Source: Nocardioides psychrotolerans
GTDB taxonomy: Bacteria > Actinomycetota > Actinomycetes > Propionibacteriales > Nocardioidaceae
Assembly: GCF_900113685.1 (NCBI RefSeq)
Contig: NZ_FOQG01000010.1
Location: 1-64,000, forward strand
Length of the DNA stretch: 64,000 nt
Direction: 5' to 3'
Every line of letters starts with the position of its first letter. Position 1 is the stretch's first letter. The translations under genes were made by a program, and so were the position numbers. The notes beneath the pieces were generated by a model. The model saw only the letters and a program-made list of their open reading frames with translations, had not been told where the DNA came from and searched no databases. Shown here in pieces: positions 1 to 8,074 of the stretch.

Positions 1-2
1 CC

Positions 3-86
3 GACGCACTCATCGCCCTCGCAATGCTCAACCTCGGCGGACACCGCCCCGCACTCCCCGGCCGAGCACCCCCCAGCCCACCATGA
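3..86 (+). CDS. C-terminal end of an unidentified protein (5' truncated by window edge)
   Basis: An open frame enters from the left edge and stops at TGA 84-86. The 27 visible residues start DALIALAMLNLGG and end in a Pro-rich tail. I do not recognise the family. It is followed after about 27 nt by a hairpin, and the next gene is convergent, so this looks like a genuine gene 3' end. The short length means it could also be a chance open frame. Confidence 0.35.
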   Translation, partial: DALIALAMLNLGGHRPALPGRAPPSPP

Positions 87-112
87 CCCACGGATAAGTC
101 ACAAGAGCCGCA

Positions 113-150
113 ATGTTGCAACACCGCATGCAACATCGCGCCGACTCGGC
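113..150. terminator. Hairpin between convergent genes, member of a shared repeat
   Basis: Arms ATGTTGC (113-119) and GCAACAT (130-136) form a stem with a 10-nt loop, followed by CGCGCCGACTCGGC, which contains the near-palindrome CCGACTCGG. There is no U-tract. It lies between a plus-strand gene end (86) and a minus-strand gene end (153), so a terminator role is reasonable. Positions 129-150 match 60886-60907 at 21 of 22 bases, which marks it as one copy of a dispersed hairpin element. Confidence 0.5.
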
Positions 151-152
151 AC

Positions 153-1502
153 TCAGGCGGACGGGTCGAGCCACCACGGGCTGGTGTAGGCGATGCCGAG
201 GTCGTTGCCCGGGTGACCGGCCGGTCCAGGGGTGGCGTTGCGCTGGCTCGGGTCGGCGACGCGCAGGAGGAGCCAGTCGCCGTCGGCCAGGTCCACGGGC
301 ACCTTCAGCTCGACCACGGGCCCGACACGGAACGGTACGACGTCCACGACGGTGGGCACGTCGGTCCCCGGTCGCAGCACCTGGACGTCGAGGCGACGAC
401 CGACCCAGGACTCGTCGCGCGCCAGGTCGAGCCGCACCTTCACGACGCCGTTGCGCAGCGGCAGCACGCCGCCCATGCGGACCGGGCGACCACCGCGCGG
501 CTGGGCCGTCGCGTCGATCCGCAGGCCCGACGTACGCGTGGCGAAGAAGCGGCGGGCCCGCATCGCGCGCTTCACACCGCGGCGGCTGTGCTCCTGGACC
601 CAGAGACCGGTGCGGCCCTTGCCCTCGGGCTCGCCCCAGTCGGTGCCGTGCTCGTCGGTGACGCCGGCGATGCCCGTGCGCCACCCGGCGTTCAGGCAGG
701 CGACCAGGGGCGAGGACCGATCGTCGGCGAAGCCCTCGAAGAGGTAGTCGTCCTCGCGGTTGAACATCTCGAGTGACACGACCCGGTCGCGCACCCGGCG
801 GTCGAAGGTGAACTCCTGGAAACGGAGCGGCTCGCGGCCCGGGTGGTTGAAGCCGGCCAGGCCGCCGGCGCCACCGTCGAGCACCAGGCCGGGCTCACGC
901 CGCAGCCAGTCGAGCAACGGCTGCATGACGCCCGCCTGGAGGACGTCGACGTAGTGCTCGGTGAACCACACGTTGACGTGCCCGATGAGCGGCTCGGACC
1001 ACTCGAAGCCGCGGATCGCGGTGAAGCGGCCGTCGTCGTCCGCCCGGTCGGCGAAGCGCTGGGTGTGCGCCCAGTCCTCGGGGGTGATGCCGGCGACCTG
1101 CTTGTACTCCGGGGGCAGCAGCCCGCTCAGCACGTCGCCGAGGACGTTGTCGGAGAGCGTGGCATGGTCGGTGAGCGCGGCCACGTCGAGGCCAGCGTTG
1201 CGCATCGACGCGAAGGCCAGCGCCGGGTCGCCGTCCCCGTCGGACACCAAGGTGTGGTTGTGCAGGTCGGCGTGCACGAGGCGGGTGCCGGTGGAGATGC
1301 GCGAGCGGCGAGCGGCGCCGACGGTCGGGGTGGTGGATGCAGACGCGATCGCGCCGGTGTGGGGGAGCAGGCTCCCGGCCATGAGCAGCCCCGCGCCCGC
1401 GGTCAGAGCGCGACGGCCGAGCGCTGTCGGAGGCAGGGCCCCGGGCGTGGGGCGCGGCGTCGCTGGACGGTGGTGGTCAGGAGCCCCGTGGTTCTCGCAC
1501 AT
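153..1502 (-). CDS. Secreted PHP-domain metal-dependent phosphoesterase-like protein
   Basis: The 449-aa protein has a twin-arginine-like N-terminus (RR at residues 30-31 followed by a hydrophobic stretch to about residue 55), so export is likely. Directly after it comes the PHP metal-binding motif HADLHNHTLVSDG (about 77-89), then a later DHATLSDN motif and further His/Asp residues. PHP proteins hydrolyse phosphoesters using a multinuclear metal centre; the substrate here is unknown. The ATG at 1502 gives a long polar stretch before the RR pair, so a later start is possible. It is transcribed alone, convergent with the gene at the left edge. Confidence 0.7.
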   Translation of the reverse strand: MCENHGAPDHHRPATPRPTPGALPPTALGRRALTAGAGLLMAGSLLPHTGAIASASTTPTVGAARRSRISTGTRLVHADLHNHTLVSDGDGDPALAFASMRNAGLDVAALTDHATLSDNVLGDVLSGLLPPEYKQVAGITPEDWAHTQRFADRADDDGRFTAIRGFEWSEPLIGHVNVWFTEHYVDVLQAGVMQPLLDWLRREPGLVLDGGAGGLAGFNHPGREPLRFQEFTFDRRVRDRVVSLEMFNREDDYLFEGFADDRSSPLVACLNAGWRTGIAGVTDEHGTDWGEPEGKGRTGLWVQEHSRRGVKRAMRARRFFATRTSGLRIDATAQPRGGRPVRMGGVLPLRNGVVKVRLDLARDESWVGRRLDVQVLRPGTDVPTVVDVVPFRVGPVVELKVPVDLADGDWLLLRVADPSQRNATPGPAGHPGNDLGIAYTSPWWLDPSA

Positions 1503-1580
1503 GCCAGGTCCAACGAGGGGTCGACGCCGAGGCTAGGGACGCAGGGATGAACGGTCGGTGACGAGCCGACGCGAGAGCGG

Positions 1581-1931
1581 TCAGCGCAGGACCAGGTAGG
1601 CCGAGATGACCCCGGGGAGCACGCCCAGCAGCAACCACGGCGAGACCAGTGACTTGCGGTGGATGGCCAGACCGGCGGCCACGCCGATCACGCCGAAGGC
1701 GCCGGCCAGCACGCTCAGTCCGATGCCTGCGGACCGGGCGTCCTCGTCGACGTACTGAGCGAAGATCGCGAGCCCGGCCGCGAGGTGGCCGATTGTCGTC
1801 ACGACGAGGACCGACATCACCCACGTCTGCACCCACTGGACCCGGGCGGCCGCCCCCGGGTCAGGGGCCCTGCGTGGAGCGTCGGGGTCCATCAGGTGCT
1901 TGGCACGACGGACGGGCTGCTCCTGGGTCAT
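1581..1931 (-). CDS. Small integral membrane protein, unknown function
   Basis: This 116-aa protein has a charged N-terminal segment of about 35 residues and then three hydrophobic helices, roughly 36-57, 68-88 and 96-115. No domain is recognised. The ATG at 1929-1931 is 66 nt from the divergent sulfotransferase-like gene, so the two share an intergenic promoter region. The topology suggests a small inner-membrane protein with most charge on the N-terminal side. Confidence 0.6.
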   Translation of the reverse strand: MTQEQPVRRAKHLMDPDAPRRAPDPGAAARVQWVQTWVMSVLVVTTIGHLAAGLAIFAQYVDEDARSAGIGLSVLAGAFGVIGVAAGLAIHRKSLVSPWLLLGVLPGVISAYLVLR

Positions 1932-1996
1932 GCTTCGAACGTACGCCCCGGCGGTGCTGCTCGTGGCGGCGGGAGGGCGGCCAGTAGGTTGGAGTC

Positions 1997-2653
1997 ATGA
2001 TCGCGCTGCCGAGCCACGGGTTCGTGGTGCTGTCGATGCCCAAGTGCGCGTCGACCTCCATCGTCAACGCCCTCAGCGGCAAGGCCGACGTCGTGCTGCG
2101 CGGGCACCCCCGGCTCAAGCACATGAACTGTCGCCAGTTCCACACGCGGATGGTGCCGATCCTGCGCAACGCGGGCTACCAGCGCAAGGACTACGAGGTG
2201 GTCTCGCTCTTCCGGGAGCCGGTCGAGTGGCTCGAGTCGTGGTGGCGCTACCGCTCGCGTCCCGCTGTGGTGACGGAGAACCCCGACAAGTACACCGGCG
2301 AGATGAGCTTCGAGCACTTCGCCGAGCGCTACATCGCCGGCGACCAGACCATCACCGGCAAGGTCGGGCGCCCTGCCCGTTTCGTGGCGCTGAGCAACGA
2401 CCTCGACCTCGGCGTCGACCGGATCTTCGCGCTCGACCGGCCCGAGGCCTGGCAGACCTGGATCGTGGACAAGATGGACGGCACCGTCAAGATCGGCACC
2501 GCCAACGTCTCCACGGAGCGCCGCGAGCCGGACCTCACCGCCGACACCCGCGCGTCGCTCGTCGACTTCTTCGCGCCCGAGTACGACATCTGGGCGCGGT
2601 TGCAGGACACCGGTTCGTGGGCGCCGGAGAAGGGTTACGTGCCCGGGTCCTGA
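1997..2653 (+). CDS. Sulfotransferase-family P-loop protein
   Basis: The 218-aa protein begins with a 5'-PSB-loop-like segment, LSMPKCASTSIVNAL (about 11-25), which resembles the PAPS-binding P-loop of sulfotransferases. It also carries SLFREPVEWLESWW near residue 72, resembling the 3'-phosphate-binding R-x-P region (FREP). Such enzymes move a sulfuryl group from PAPS to a hydroxyl or amine acceptor; the acceptor cannot be read from the sequence. It is short for the family but has both nucleotide-binding elements. It stands alone and is convergent with ipdC, with 24 nt between the stops. Confidence 0.65.
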   Translation: MIALPSHGFVVLSMPKCASTSIVNALSGKADVVLRGHPRLKHMNCRQFHTRMVPILRNAGYQRKDYEVVSLFREPVEWLESWWRYRSRPAVVTENPDKYTGEMSFEHFAERYIAGDQTITGKVGRPARFVALSNDLDLGVDRIFALDRPEAWQTWIVDKMDGTVKIGTANVSTERREPDLTADTRASLVDFFAPEYDIWARLQDTGSWAPEKGYVPGS

Positions 2654-2677
2654 GGTCCGGTCACCCTGGCCACGACC

Positions 2678-3760
2678 TCAGACGAGGTACGACGACCCGC
2701 GGCGCAGCTCCTCGACGGCGCGCAGGACGATCCGGTCGATCAGCTCCTCGCACGTGGGGAGGTCGTCGATCACGCCCACGACCTGGCCGGAGGCGAGCAC
2801 ACCCGCCCCGGTGTCCCCGTCGACGAGACCGGCCTTGAGCATCACCGGCGTGTTGGCGGCGAGCGTCATCTGGGCCAGGGTGCGGCCCTGGGTCTTCTTC
2901 ATCGCCCGGCCGTCCTTGGCCAGCTCGAGCCACGACATCCCGCTGGTCTGCTTGAACTCCAGGGTGCGCTTGAGCGTGGGACCCAGCCGCTTCACTGCGC
3001 TGGTCTCCTCGAGCTCGCTGACCAGGTCGGTGCGCAGCATCCGGTGGGGCATGCCGTCGACCTTGGCGGTCACGACGGTGCCGTTGAGGTCGTAGCCCAG
3101 GTAGAGCTCCTTGACCGCCTGGGGGACTGCGCTGTCCTGGGTGAGCAGGAAGCGCGTGCCCATGCCGACGCCGGCGGCGCCGTAGGAGAGGGCGGCCGCG
3201 AGGCCGCGGCCGTCGAAGAAGCCGCCGGCGGCGACGACAGGGATGTCGCTCCCCGCACTCCTCAGGGCGTCCAGCACCGTCGGGAGCAGCAGGGTGGTCG
3301 GGACCGAGCCGGTGTGGCCGCCGCCCTCGCCGCCCTGGATCATCACGGCGTCGGCGCCCCACGCTGCAACCTTCTCGGCGTGGCGCGCAGCCCCGACCGA
3401 GGGCATCACGACCAGGCCGTGGTCCTTGAGCTTGGCGATCAGGTCCTGCTTGGGTGCGAGGGCGAAGCTGGCCACGCGCACGCCGTGCTTGATCAGCAGG
3501 TCGCACCGCTCGCCTGCGTCTCCCGCGTCGGCGCGCAGGTTGACGCCGAAGGGCTGGTCGGTGCGGGCCTTGACCTCGAGGATCGCCTTCTCGAGCTCCT
3601 CGTAGGTCATCGTCGCCGAGGCCAGGATGCCGAGCCCGCCGGCGTTGGCCGTGCCGCTCACGAGTCGGGGGCCGGAGACCCAGCCCATGCCGGTCTGCAC
3701 GACGGGGTGGCGGACGCCGACCAGCTCGGTCAGTGGCGTCCTGAGCTGCTGCTCGATCAC
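2678..3760 (-). CDS. ipdC: IpdC-like flavin-dependent steroid CD-ring reductase (nitronate monooxygenase fold)
   Basis: The 360-aa protein has the nitronate monooxygenase / 2-nitropropane dioxygenase TIM-barrel fold, with a Gly-rich GEGGGHTGSVPT flavin-binding segment and VVAAGGFFDGRG further on. It is the last gene of a four-gene operon with ipdB, ipdA and echA20, in the order known from M. tuberculosis Rv3550-Rv3553, which identifies it as the IpdC orthologue. In that pathway IpdC acts on the hydroxylated indanone-propionyl-CoA intermediate before EchA20. It starts with GTG and overlaps the ipdB stop by 4 nt (GTGA), so translation is probably coupled. Confidence 0.85.
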   Translation of the reverse strand: MIEQQLRTPLTELVGVRHPVVQTGMGWVSGPRLVSGTANAGGLGILASATMTYEELEKAILEVKARTDQPFGVNLRADAGDAGERCDLLIKHGVRVASFALAPKQDLIAKLKDHGLVVMPSVGAARHAEKVAAWGADAVMIQGGEGGGHTGSVPTTLLLPTVLDALRSAGSDIPVVAAGGFFDGRGLAAALSYGAAGVGMGTRFLLTQDSAVPQAVKELYLGYDLNGTVVTAKVDGMPHRMLRTDLVSELEETSAVKRLGPTLKRTLEFKQTSGMSWLELAKDGRAMKKTQGRTLAQMTLAANTPVMLKAGLVDGDTGAGVLASGQVVGVIDDLPTCEELIDRIVLRAVEELRRGSSYLV

Positions 3761-4545
3761 GGGGTCTCCTTCGACGTGGGCTCCGGGACCTCACGGTGGC
3801 GCAGCGCCCTGGGGTCGAGCACCTCGCGGATGATGATCAGCTCCTCCGTCGTGGGCAGCCGCGTCTCCGGCACGTCGTCAGGGACGTGGAGGTCGAAGCC
3901 GGTCGCCTCGCGCACCTCGTCGACGCTGACGCCCGGGTGCACGCTGAGCAGCCGCACGGTGTCGTCGGTCCCCTTGACGTCGAAGACGCCGAGGTTGCTG
4001 ACGATGCGGTGGATGTCGTGGTAGCGCGCGGCCGCAGGACCGGCCGCCTTGGCGCGGGCCGGACCCACGCCCGAGACGATGTCGACGCTCTCGACGAAGA
4101 CCCGGGGGGAGTGCTTGGGCACCCAGTAGGACGTCCGGTTGTTGACGGTGTTGCCAGGCGCCCCGCGGGAGCCGAGCAGCTGCCGGGTGGGTCGGGCGAA
4201 GTCCCCGATGGCGGAGATGTTCTGGTTGCCGTGGCGGTCGACCTGGGTCGCGCCCATCATCACGTGGCGCTTGCCGTAGGCCACCACGTCGAAGACCTTG
4301 CGGAACGGGATCCAGCCCTCGACCACGTCGCCCTTCGCGAAGAGGGGCGGGACGTCGGCCAGGAAGAGCGACTCGCCGTCGGAGATCACGAGGTCGGGGT
4401 TGCTGGTCAGCTTGGCCAGACGCACGCCGAGCATCGGCAGCATGCCCATCGGGCTGGCGAAGATCTCGCCGTCGTCCTTGAACGCGTCGGCGATCGCCGC
4501 GGCGCAGACGTCCGCTCGCGTCGCCCCTTCAGCTGCAGAGCTCAT
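3757..4545 (-). CDS. ipdB: CoA-transferase-family ring hydrolase, beta subunit (IpdB)
   Basis: This is the smaller subunit of the CoA-transferase-like IpdAB enzyme, which hydrolytically opens the last steroid ring (COCHEA-CoA to an open-chain product) rather than moving CoA. The start chosen is the ATG at 4543-4545 (MSSAAEG), giving 262 aa and an ATGA overlap with the ipdA stop; the frame remains open upstream but lies inside ipdA. The central ASPMGMLPMLG and MMGATQVDRHGN segments are typical of class I CoA-transferase beta chains. ipdC follows with a 4-nt overlap. Confidence 0.87.
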   Translation of the reverse strand: MSSAAEGATRADVCAAAIADAFKDDGEIFASPMGMLPMLGVRLAKLTSNPDLVISDGESLFLADVPPLFAKGDVVEGWIPFRKVFDVVAYGKRHVMMGATQVDRHGNQNISAIGDFARPTRQLLGSRGAPGNTVNNRTSYWVPKHSPRVFVESVDIVSGVGPARAKAAGPAAARYHDIHRIVSNLGVFDVKGTDDTVRLLSVHPGVSVDEVREATGFDLHVPDDVPETRLPTTEELIIIREVLDPRALRHREVPEPTSKETP

Positions 4546-5432
4546 GCCTGCTCCTCCTGGAACTGCTGGACGGCTGCCTGGTAGGCCGCTTCGTCGCCGG
4601 ACAGGAAGCGCTCCTCGAACGCCGCCCACGCCTCGTCGTCCGCAGCCGCGGCGGCATAGGCCTTCTGGAACTTCTCGTCACGTTCGTAGTCGGGTGTGCA
4701 CGTCGTGAAGTGCGCACCGTGGGGGGTCTCGACCACGCCGGTGACCATCATCCGGCTCAGCAGCAGGCGCTGGACCGGGGTGTCGACGGTCAGGCCCGCG
4801 GTGTCCACGACCTGCTCGACGCTGACGAAGGCCCGGTCGGCCGCCATGCAGAAGAGGTCGTCGAAGTAGGGGTCGGGGCCGAGGTACGTCGCATTGCCGT
4901 GCTTGTCCGCACGGTTGAGGTGGACCAGGGCGACGTCGAGACGGAGAGCCGGGACGGCGACGAGCTCTTCGCGCTGACCGTCGGGATCGTCGTACGGGCT
5001 GGTGACGGTGGTGATCCACGGATTGTTGACGAGCACGTCCGAGCCGAGGCCCGCGCGCATCGGCAGGAAGGGCAGTCGCTGGGCGGCGGCGCGCAGCCCG
5101 GTCTGGAACATGCCCTCGTCGAGCTCGACGACCTCGGGGATCGTGCCTGCCTGACGGGCCCTCTGGAAGTGGGGCTCCAGCGGCACCGAGTCGAGGGAGA
5201 CGAACGCGTAGACCAGCCGGCGGACCTTGCCGGCCCGCAGGAGCAGGCCGACGTCGGCGCCGCCCCAGCTGACGATGGTCAGGTCCGTCAGCTCCGAGCG
5301 CAGGATCGCGCGGACCAGCGCCATCGGCTTGCGCCGCGGGCCCCAGCCGCCGATGCCGATGGTCATGCCGTCCCTGAGCTCACCGACGACCTCGTCGATG
5401 CTCATCCGCTTGTCGCGGGGTCCCTTGCTCAC
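4542..5432 (-). CDS. ipdA: CoA-transferase-family ring hydrolase, alpha subunit (IpdA)
   Basis: The 296-aa alpha subunit carries the family's Gly-rich N-terminal segment (MTIGIGGWGPRRKPM, about 23-37) and a conserved VHLNRADKHGNATYLGPDPYFDD stretch that contacts the CoA substrate in homologues. It pairs with IpdB, which is encoded immediately downstream with a 4-nt overlap. The GTG start at 5430-5432 overlaps the echA20 stop (GTGA). The echA20-ipdA-ipdB-ipdC order and coupling match the steroid CD-ring degradation operon controlled by KstR2 in mycobacteria and rhodococci. Confidence 0.88.
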   Translation of the reverse strand: MSKGPRDKRMSIDEVVGELRDGMTIGIGGWGPRRKPMALVRAILRSELTDLTIVSWGGADVGLLLRAGKVRRLVYAFVSLDSVPLEPHFQRARQAGTIPEVVELDEGMFQTGLRAAAQRLPFLPMRAGLGSDVLVNNPWITTVTSPYDDPDGQREELVAVPALRLDVALVHLNRADKHGNATYLGPDPYFDDLFCMAADRAFVSVEQVVDTAGLTVDTPVQRLLLSRMMVTGVVETPHGAHFTTCTPDYERDEKFQKAYAAAAADDEAWAAFEERFLSGDEAAYQAAVQQFQEEQA

Positions 5433-6262
5433 GCGTCCTCCGTCGATCGGGCCGACTCCGGTGATCGAGCCGACTCCGTTGATCGGGCCGACTCCGTTGA
5501 TCGGGCCGGTCGAGAGCCCTTGTCCGTGCCTGCGAACTCGTTACGCAGCTCGTCGCTGACGCCCATGAGGTTGAGCTCCATCGTGAAGCCCTGCTCGAAG
5601 CGGTAGCTCTTGTTGACGTCGATCGGATCGATCCCGTTGAGGGCCTCCTTGGCCGCGCGGATGACCCGGGTGTCCTTGGCGGTGATCTCGCCCGCGACCT
5701 TCAGCGCGGCATCGTCGAGCTGGTCACGGGGGACCACCTCGAGGACCGAGCCGTGCTGGACCAGCTCACGGGCAGTGATCGTGCGTGCCGTGAAGTAGAG
5801 GGTGCGCATCAGGTGCTGGGGGACCAGGCGGGCCATGTGGGTGGCCGCGCCCAGCGCGCCCTGGTTGACCTCGGGGACACCGAAGAACGCGTCGTCACTG
5901 GCGATCACGCAGTCGGCGTTGCCGACCAGGCCGACACCGCCGCCGAGGCAGAAGCCGTTGACGGCCGCGATGACGGGGACCGAGCACTCATAGACCGCCT
6001 TGAACGCGGCGAAGCAGCCCTTGTTGGCGCCGATGAGGGCCTCGAACCCCGTCGTGCTCTGCATCTCCTTGATGTCGACCCCGGCGTTGAAGCCGCGGCC
6101 TTCGGCGCGCAGGACCACTACGTGCGTGGCCATGTCCCTGCTCGCCTCGTCCATCGCGGCAGCGACGTCGAACCAGCCCTGCACGGTCAGGGCGTTGACC
6201 GGGGGGTGGCTCATCGTGACGACGCGGATCCCGTCGTCTCGGAGCTCGGAGGTGATGGCCAT
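5429..6262 (-). CDS. echA20: Enoyl-CoA hydratase-family CD-ring hydrolase EchA20
   Basis: This crotonase-fold protein opens the operon; its M. tuberculosis orthologue hydrolyses a ring of the HIEC-CoA steroid fragment. Crotonase features include an oxyanion-hole segment around ERGFNAGVDIKEM (written AEGRGFNAGVDIKEM, about 65-80) and NGFCLGGGVGLVGNAD near 115-130. The start is placed at ATG 6260-6262 (MAITSELR) because upstream codons fall in the shared promoter region. The last 25 or so residues are a low-complexity ARSTES-type repeat encoded by an 18-bp tandem repeat, which is unlike the catalytic core and probably dispensable. Confidence 0.85.
   Translation of the reverse strand: MAITSELRDDGIRVVTMSHPPVNALTVQGWFDVAAAMDEASRDMATHVVVLRAEGRGFNAGVDIKEMQSTTGFEALIGANKGCFAAFKAVYECSVPVIAAVNGFCLGGGVGLVGNADCVIASDDAFFGVPEVNQGALGAATHMARLVPQHLMRTLYFTARTITARELVQHGSVLEVVPRDQLDDAALKVAGEITAKDTRVIRAAKEALNGIDPIDVNKSYRFEQGFTMELNLMGVSDELRNEFAGTDKGSRPARSTESARSTESARSPESARSTEDA
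5441..5512. repeat. 18-bp tandem repeat, four units, inside the 3' end of echA20
   Basis: Four consecutive 18-bp units begin at 5441, 5459, 5477 and 5495, with the core GATCGGGCCGACTC and a few substitutions. They keep the echA20 frame and encode repeated Ala-Arg-Ser-Thr/Pro-Glu-Ser hexapeptides. In-frame multiples of 18 bp can expand or contract without breaking the gene. Confidence 0.9.
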
Positions 6263-6296
6263 CGTGCCTCTTCCGTGGGTGGTGCCTAACAAACCT

Positions 6297-6310
6297 AACG
6301 CTTGCTTGGT
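6297..6310. promoter_or_regulatory. Candidate KstR2-type operator in the echA20 / SDR divergent promoter
   Basis: The 59-nt gap between the echA20 start (6262) and the SDR start (6322) contains AACGCTTGCTTGGT. Against the published KstR2 motif AnCAAGnnCTTGnT, the right half CTTGnT matches fully but the left half is degenerate (7 of 10 fixed positions). The position is right for controlling both divergent units, which are KstR2 targets in mycobacteria. I call it only a candidate. Confidence 0.4.
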
Positions 6311-6321
6311 ATCCTACCAGC

Positions 6322-7107
6322 ATGGCGCTCTCGATGGACCTCTCCGCACGGGTCGTGCTCGTGACCGGTGGCACGCAGGGGATCGGGCTCGGCATCACCC
6401 GCGCGTTCCTCGAGGCGGGGGCGACGGTCGTGACGTGCAGCCGCTCGGCGGTGACTCCCGTGCCGGGGTCCACGCACCGCGTGTGCGACGTCCGGGACCC
6501 GGTGGCCGTGGAGGCACTCGTGGCCGGCGTCGTCGCCGACCACGGACGGCTCGACGTGCTGGTCAACAACGCTGGGGGTGCGCCCTATGCGTTGGCGGCC
6601 GATGCCTCGTCCCGCTTCCACGACAAGGTCGTGGGCCTCAACCTGCTCGGCCCGCTCGCGTGCGCCCAGGCGGCCAACGCGGTGATGCAGCAGCAGGAGA
6701 CCGGCGGCTCGATCGTCAACATCTCCTCGATCTCGGCCACGCGTCCCTCGCCGGGCACGGCGGCGTACGGCGCCGCGAAGGCCGGTGTCGACTCCTTGAC
6801 CACGTCGCTGGCGATCGAGTGGGCACCGCGGGTGCGGATGAACTCCATCGACGTGGGGCTGTGCCGCACGGAGAACACCGACGACCACTACGGCGGGGAC
6901 GCCGGGGTGGCCGCCATCGAGGCCACCATCCCGCTCGGGCGGATGGCCCGGCCCGAGGAGGTCGGCCACGTGGCGGTCTTCCTGGCCAGTGACCTGGCCT
7001 CCTACGTCTCCGGCGCGCGCGTCGCGTGCCACGGCGGGGGCGAGCCCCCGATCTTCCTGTCCGCAGCAACCCCAGCAGCAACCCCAGCAGCAACCAAGGA
7101 GTCCTGA
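6322..7107 (+). CDS. Short-chain dehydrogenase/reductase, Rv3549c-like, CD-ring block
   Basis: This 261-aa classical SDR has the cofactor motif TGGTQGIGLG (about 15-24), NNAGG near 89, and a catalytic Ser with YGAAK. Its place divergent from echA20-ipdABC matches Rv3549c, a KstR2-regulon SDR whose exact substrate is not established. The C-terminus carries a small SAATPAATPAAT repeat encoded by a 12-bp tandem repeat near 7064-7099. The next SDR gene starts at the base after this stop codon, so the two are clearly co-transcribed. Confidence 0.75.
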   Translation: MALSMDLSARVVLVTGGTQGIGLGITRAFLEAGATVVTCSRSAVTPVPGSTHRVCDVRDPVAVEALVAGVVADHGRLDVLVNNAGGAPYALAADASSRFHDKVVGLNLLGPLACAQAANAVMQQQETGGSIVNISSISATRPSPGTAAYGAAKAGVDSLTTSLAIEWAPRVRMNSIDVGLCRTENTDDHYGGDAGVAAIEATIPLGRMARPEEVGHVAVFLASDLASYVSGARVACHGGGEPPIFLSAATPAATPAATKES

Positions 7108-7989
7108 GTGAGCACCCTTCTCGAAGGCCGCGTCGCGATCGTCACCGGAGCCGGACGGGGGATCGGCCGCGCCCACGCGCTCGAGCTGGCTCGGCACGGG
7201 GCGGTCGTGGTCGTCAACGACTACGGCGTCTCGTTGGCCGGTGAGGGCACCGGTGACTCGCCGGCACATGAGGTGGTCGCCGAGATCGAAGCGATGGGCG
7301 GCCGGGCGGTCGCGAACGGCGCCGACGTCGCCGACTTCGAGCAGGCCGCAGCAATGGTGCAGCTGGCGATCTCGAGCTTCGGCGGCCTCGACGTCCTGGT
7401 CAACAATGCCGGTTTCGTGCGCGACCGGATGCTCGTCAACACCTCCGAGGAGGAGTGGGATGCAGTGATCCGGGTGCACCTGAAGGGTCACTTCGCGCCG
7501 TTGCGCCACGCCGGTGCCTACTGGCGGGCAGAGGCCAAGGAGGGGCGCCAGCGTGCCGCGCGCGTCATCAACACCTCGTCCGGAGCCGGGCTCCAAGGCT
7601 CGGTCGGCCAGGCGACGTACTCCGCCGCCAAGGCCGGCATTGCGGGTCTCACGTTGGTCGCGGCGCAGGAGATGGGCCGCTACGGCGTCACCGTCAACGC
7701 GATCGCTCCCGTGGCGCGCACCCGGATGACCGAGGGTGCCTTCGACACCTCCGCCATGGCCGTGCCCGAGGACAACTCGCCCATCGTCGCCTGGCTCGCC
7801 TCGGTGGAGTCAGCCGACGTCACGGGTCGGATGATCGAGATCGACGGCAGCAAGGTCACCGTCGAGAACGGCTGGGCGCACGGCCCCTCCCGCGACCTCG
7901 GCACCCGCTGGGAGGCCGCCGCAGTCGGGCCCGCCCTACGTGACCTGCTTGCTGCTGCTCCGGCGCCGGAGGCCGTCTACGGGGCCTGA
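7108..7989 (+). CDS. Short-chain dehydrogenase/reductase, Rv3548c-like, CD-ring block
   Basis: The 293-aa protein has TGAGRGIGRAHALELA (about 13-28), NNAGF, and catalytic YSAAK. The N-terminal VVVVNDYGVSLAGEG stretch resembles the SDR domain of multifunctional beta-oxidation enzymes, so a 3-hydroxyacyl-CoA substrate is plausible. It starts with GTG immediately after the preceding SDR stop and ends the plus-strand arm of the CD-ring block. Gene order supports equivalence to Rv3548c. A 40-bp perfect palindrome lies 45 nt downstream and probably ends the transcript. Confidence 0.75.
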   Translation: MSTLLEGRVAIVTGAGRGIGRAHALELARHGAVVVVNDYGVSLAGEGTGDSPAHEVVAEIEAMGGRAVANGADVADFEQAAAMVQLAISSFGGLDVLVNNAGFVRDRMLVNTSEEEWDAVIRVHLKGHFAPLRHAGAYWRAEAKEGRQRAARVINTSSGAGLQGSVGQATYSAAKAGIAGLTLVAAQEMGRYGVTVNAIAPVARTRMTEGAFDTSAMAVPEDNSPIVAWLASVESADVTGRMIEIDGSKVTVENGWAHGPSRDLGTRWEAAAVGPALRDLLAAAPAPEAVYGA

Positions 7990-8034
7990 GGGGCAGGCGT
8001 CCCGGGTGCATGAGTACCCGGATGTCCGGGGACC

Positions 8035-8074
8035 CTGTCACTTGAGGGGTGTTGCAACACCCCTCAAGTGACAG
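8035..8074. repeat. 40-bp perfect palindrome, likely transcription terminator
   Basis: The two 20-base halves are exact reverse complements, meeting at TTG|CAA (8054/8055), with no loop and no U-tract. It sits 45 nt after the SDR stop at 7989, so a terminator or transcript-end stabiliser is likely. The centre TGTTGCAACACC (8050-8061) also occurs in the hairpin at 114-125. Confidence 0.8.

Noticed and set aside
5441-5512. Tandem repeat considered as a CRISPR-like array
   Set aside because: The units are contiguous 18-mers without spacers and are in frame with echA20.
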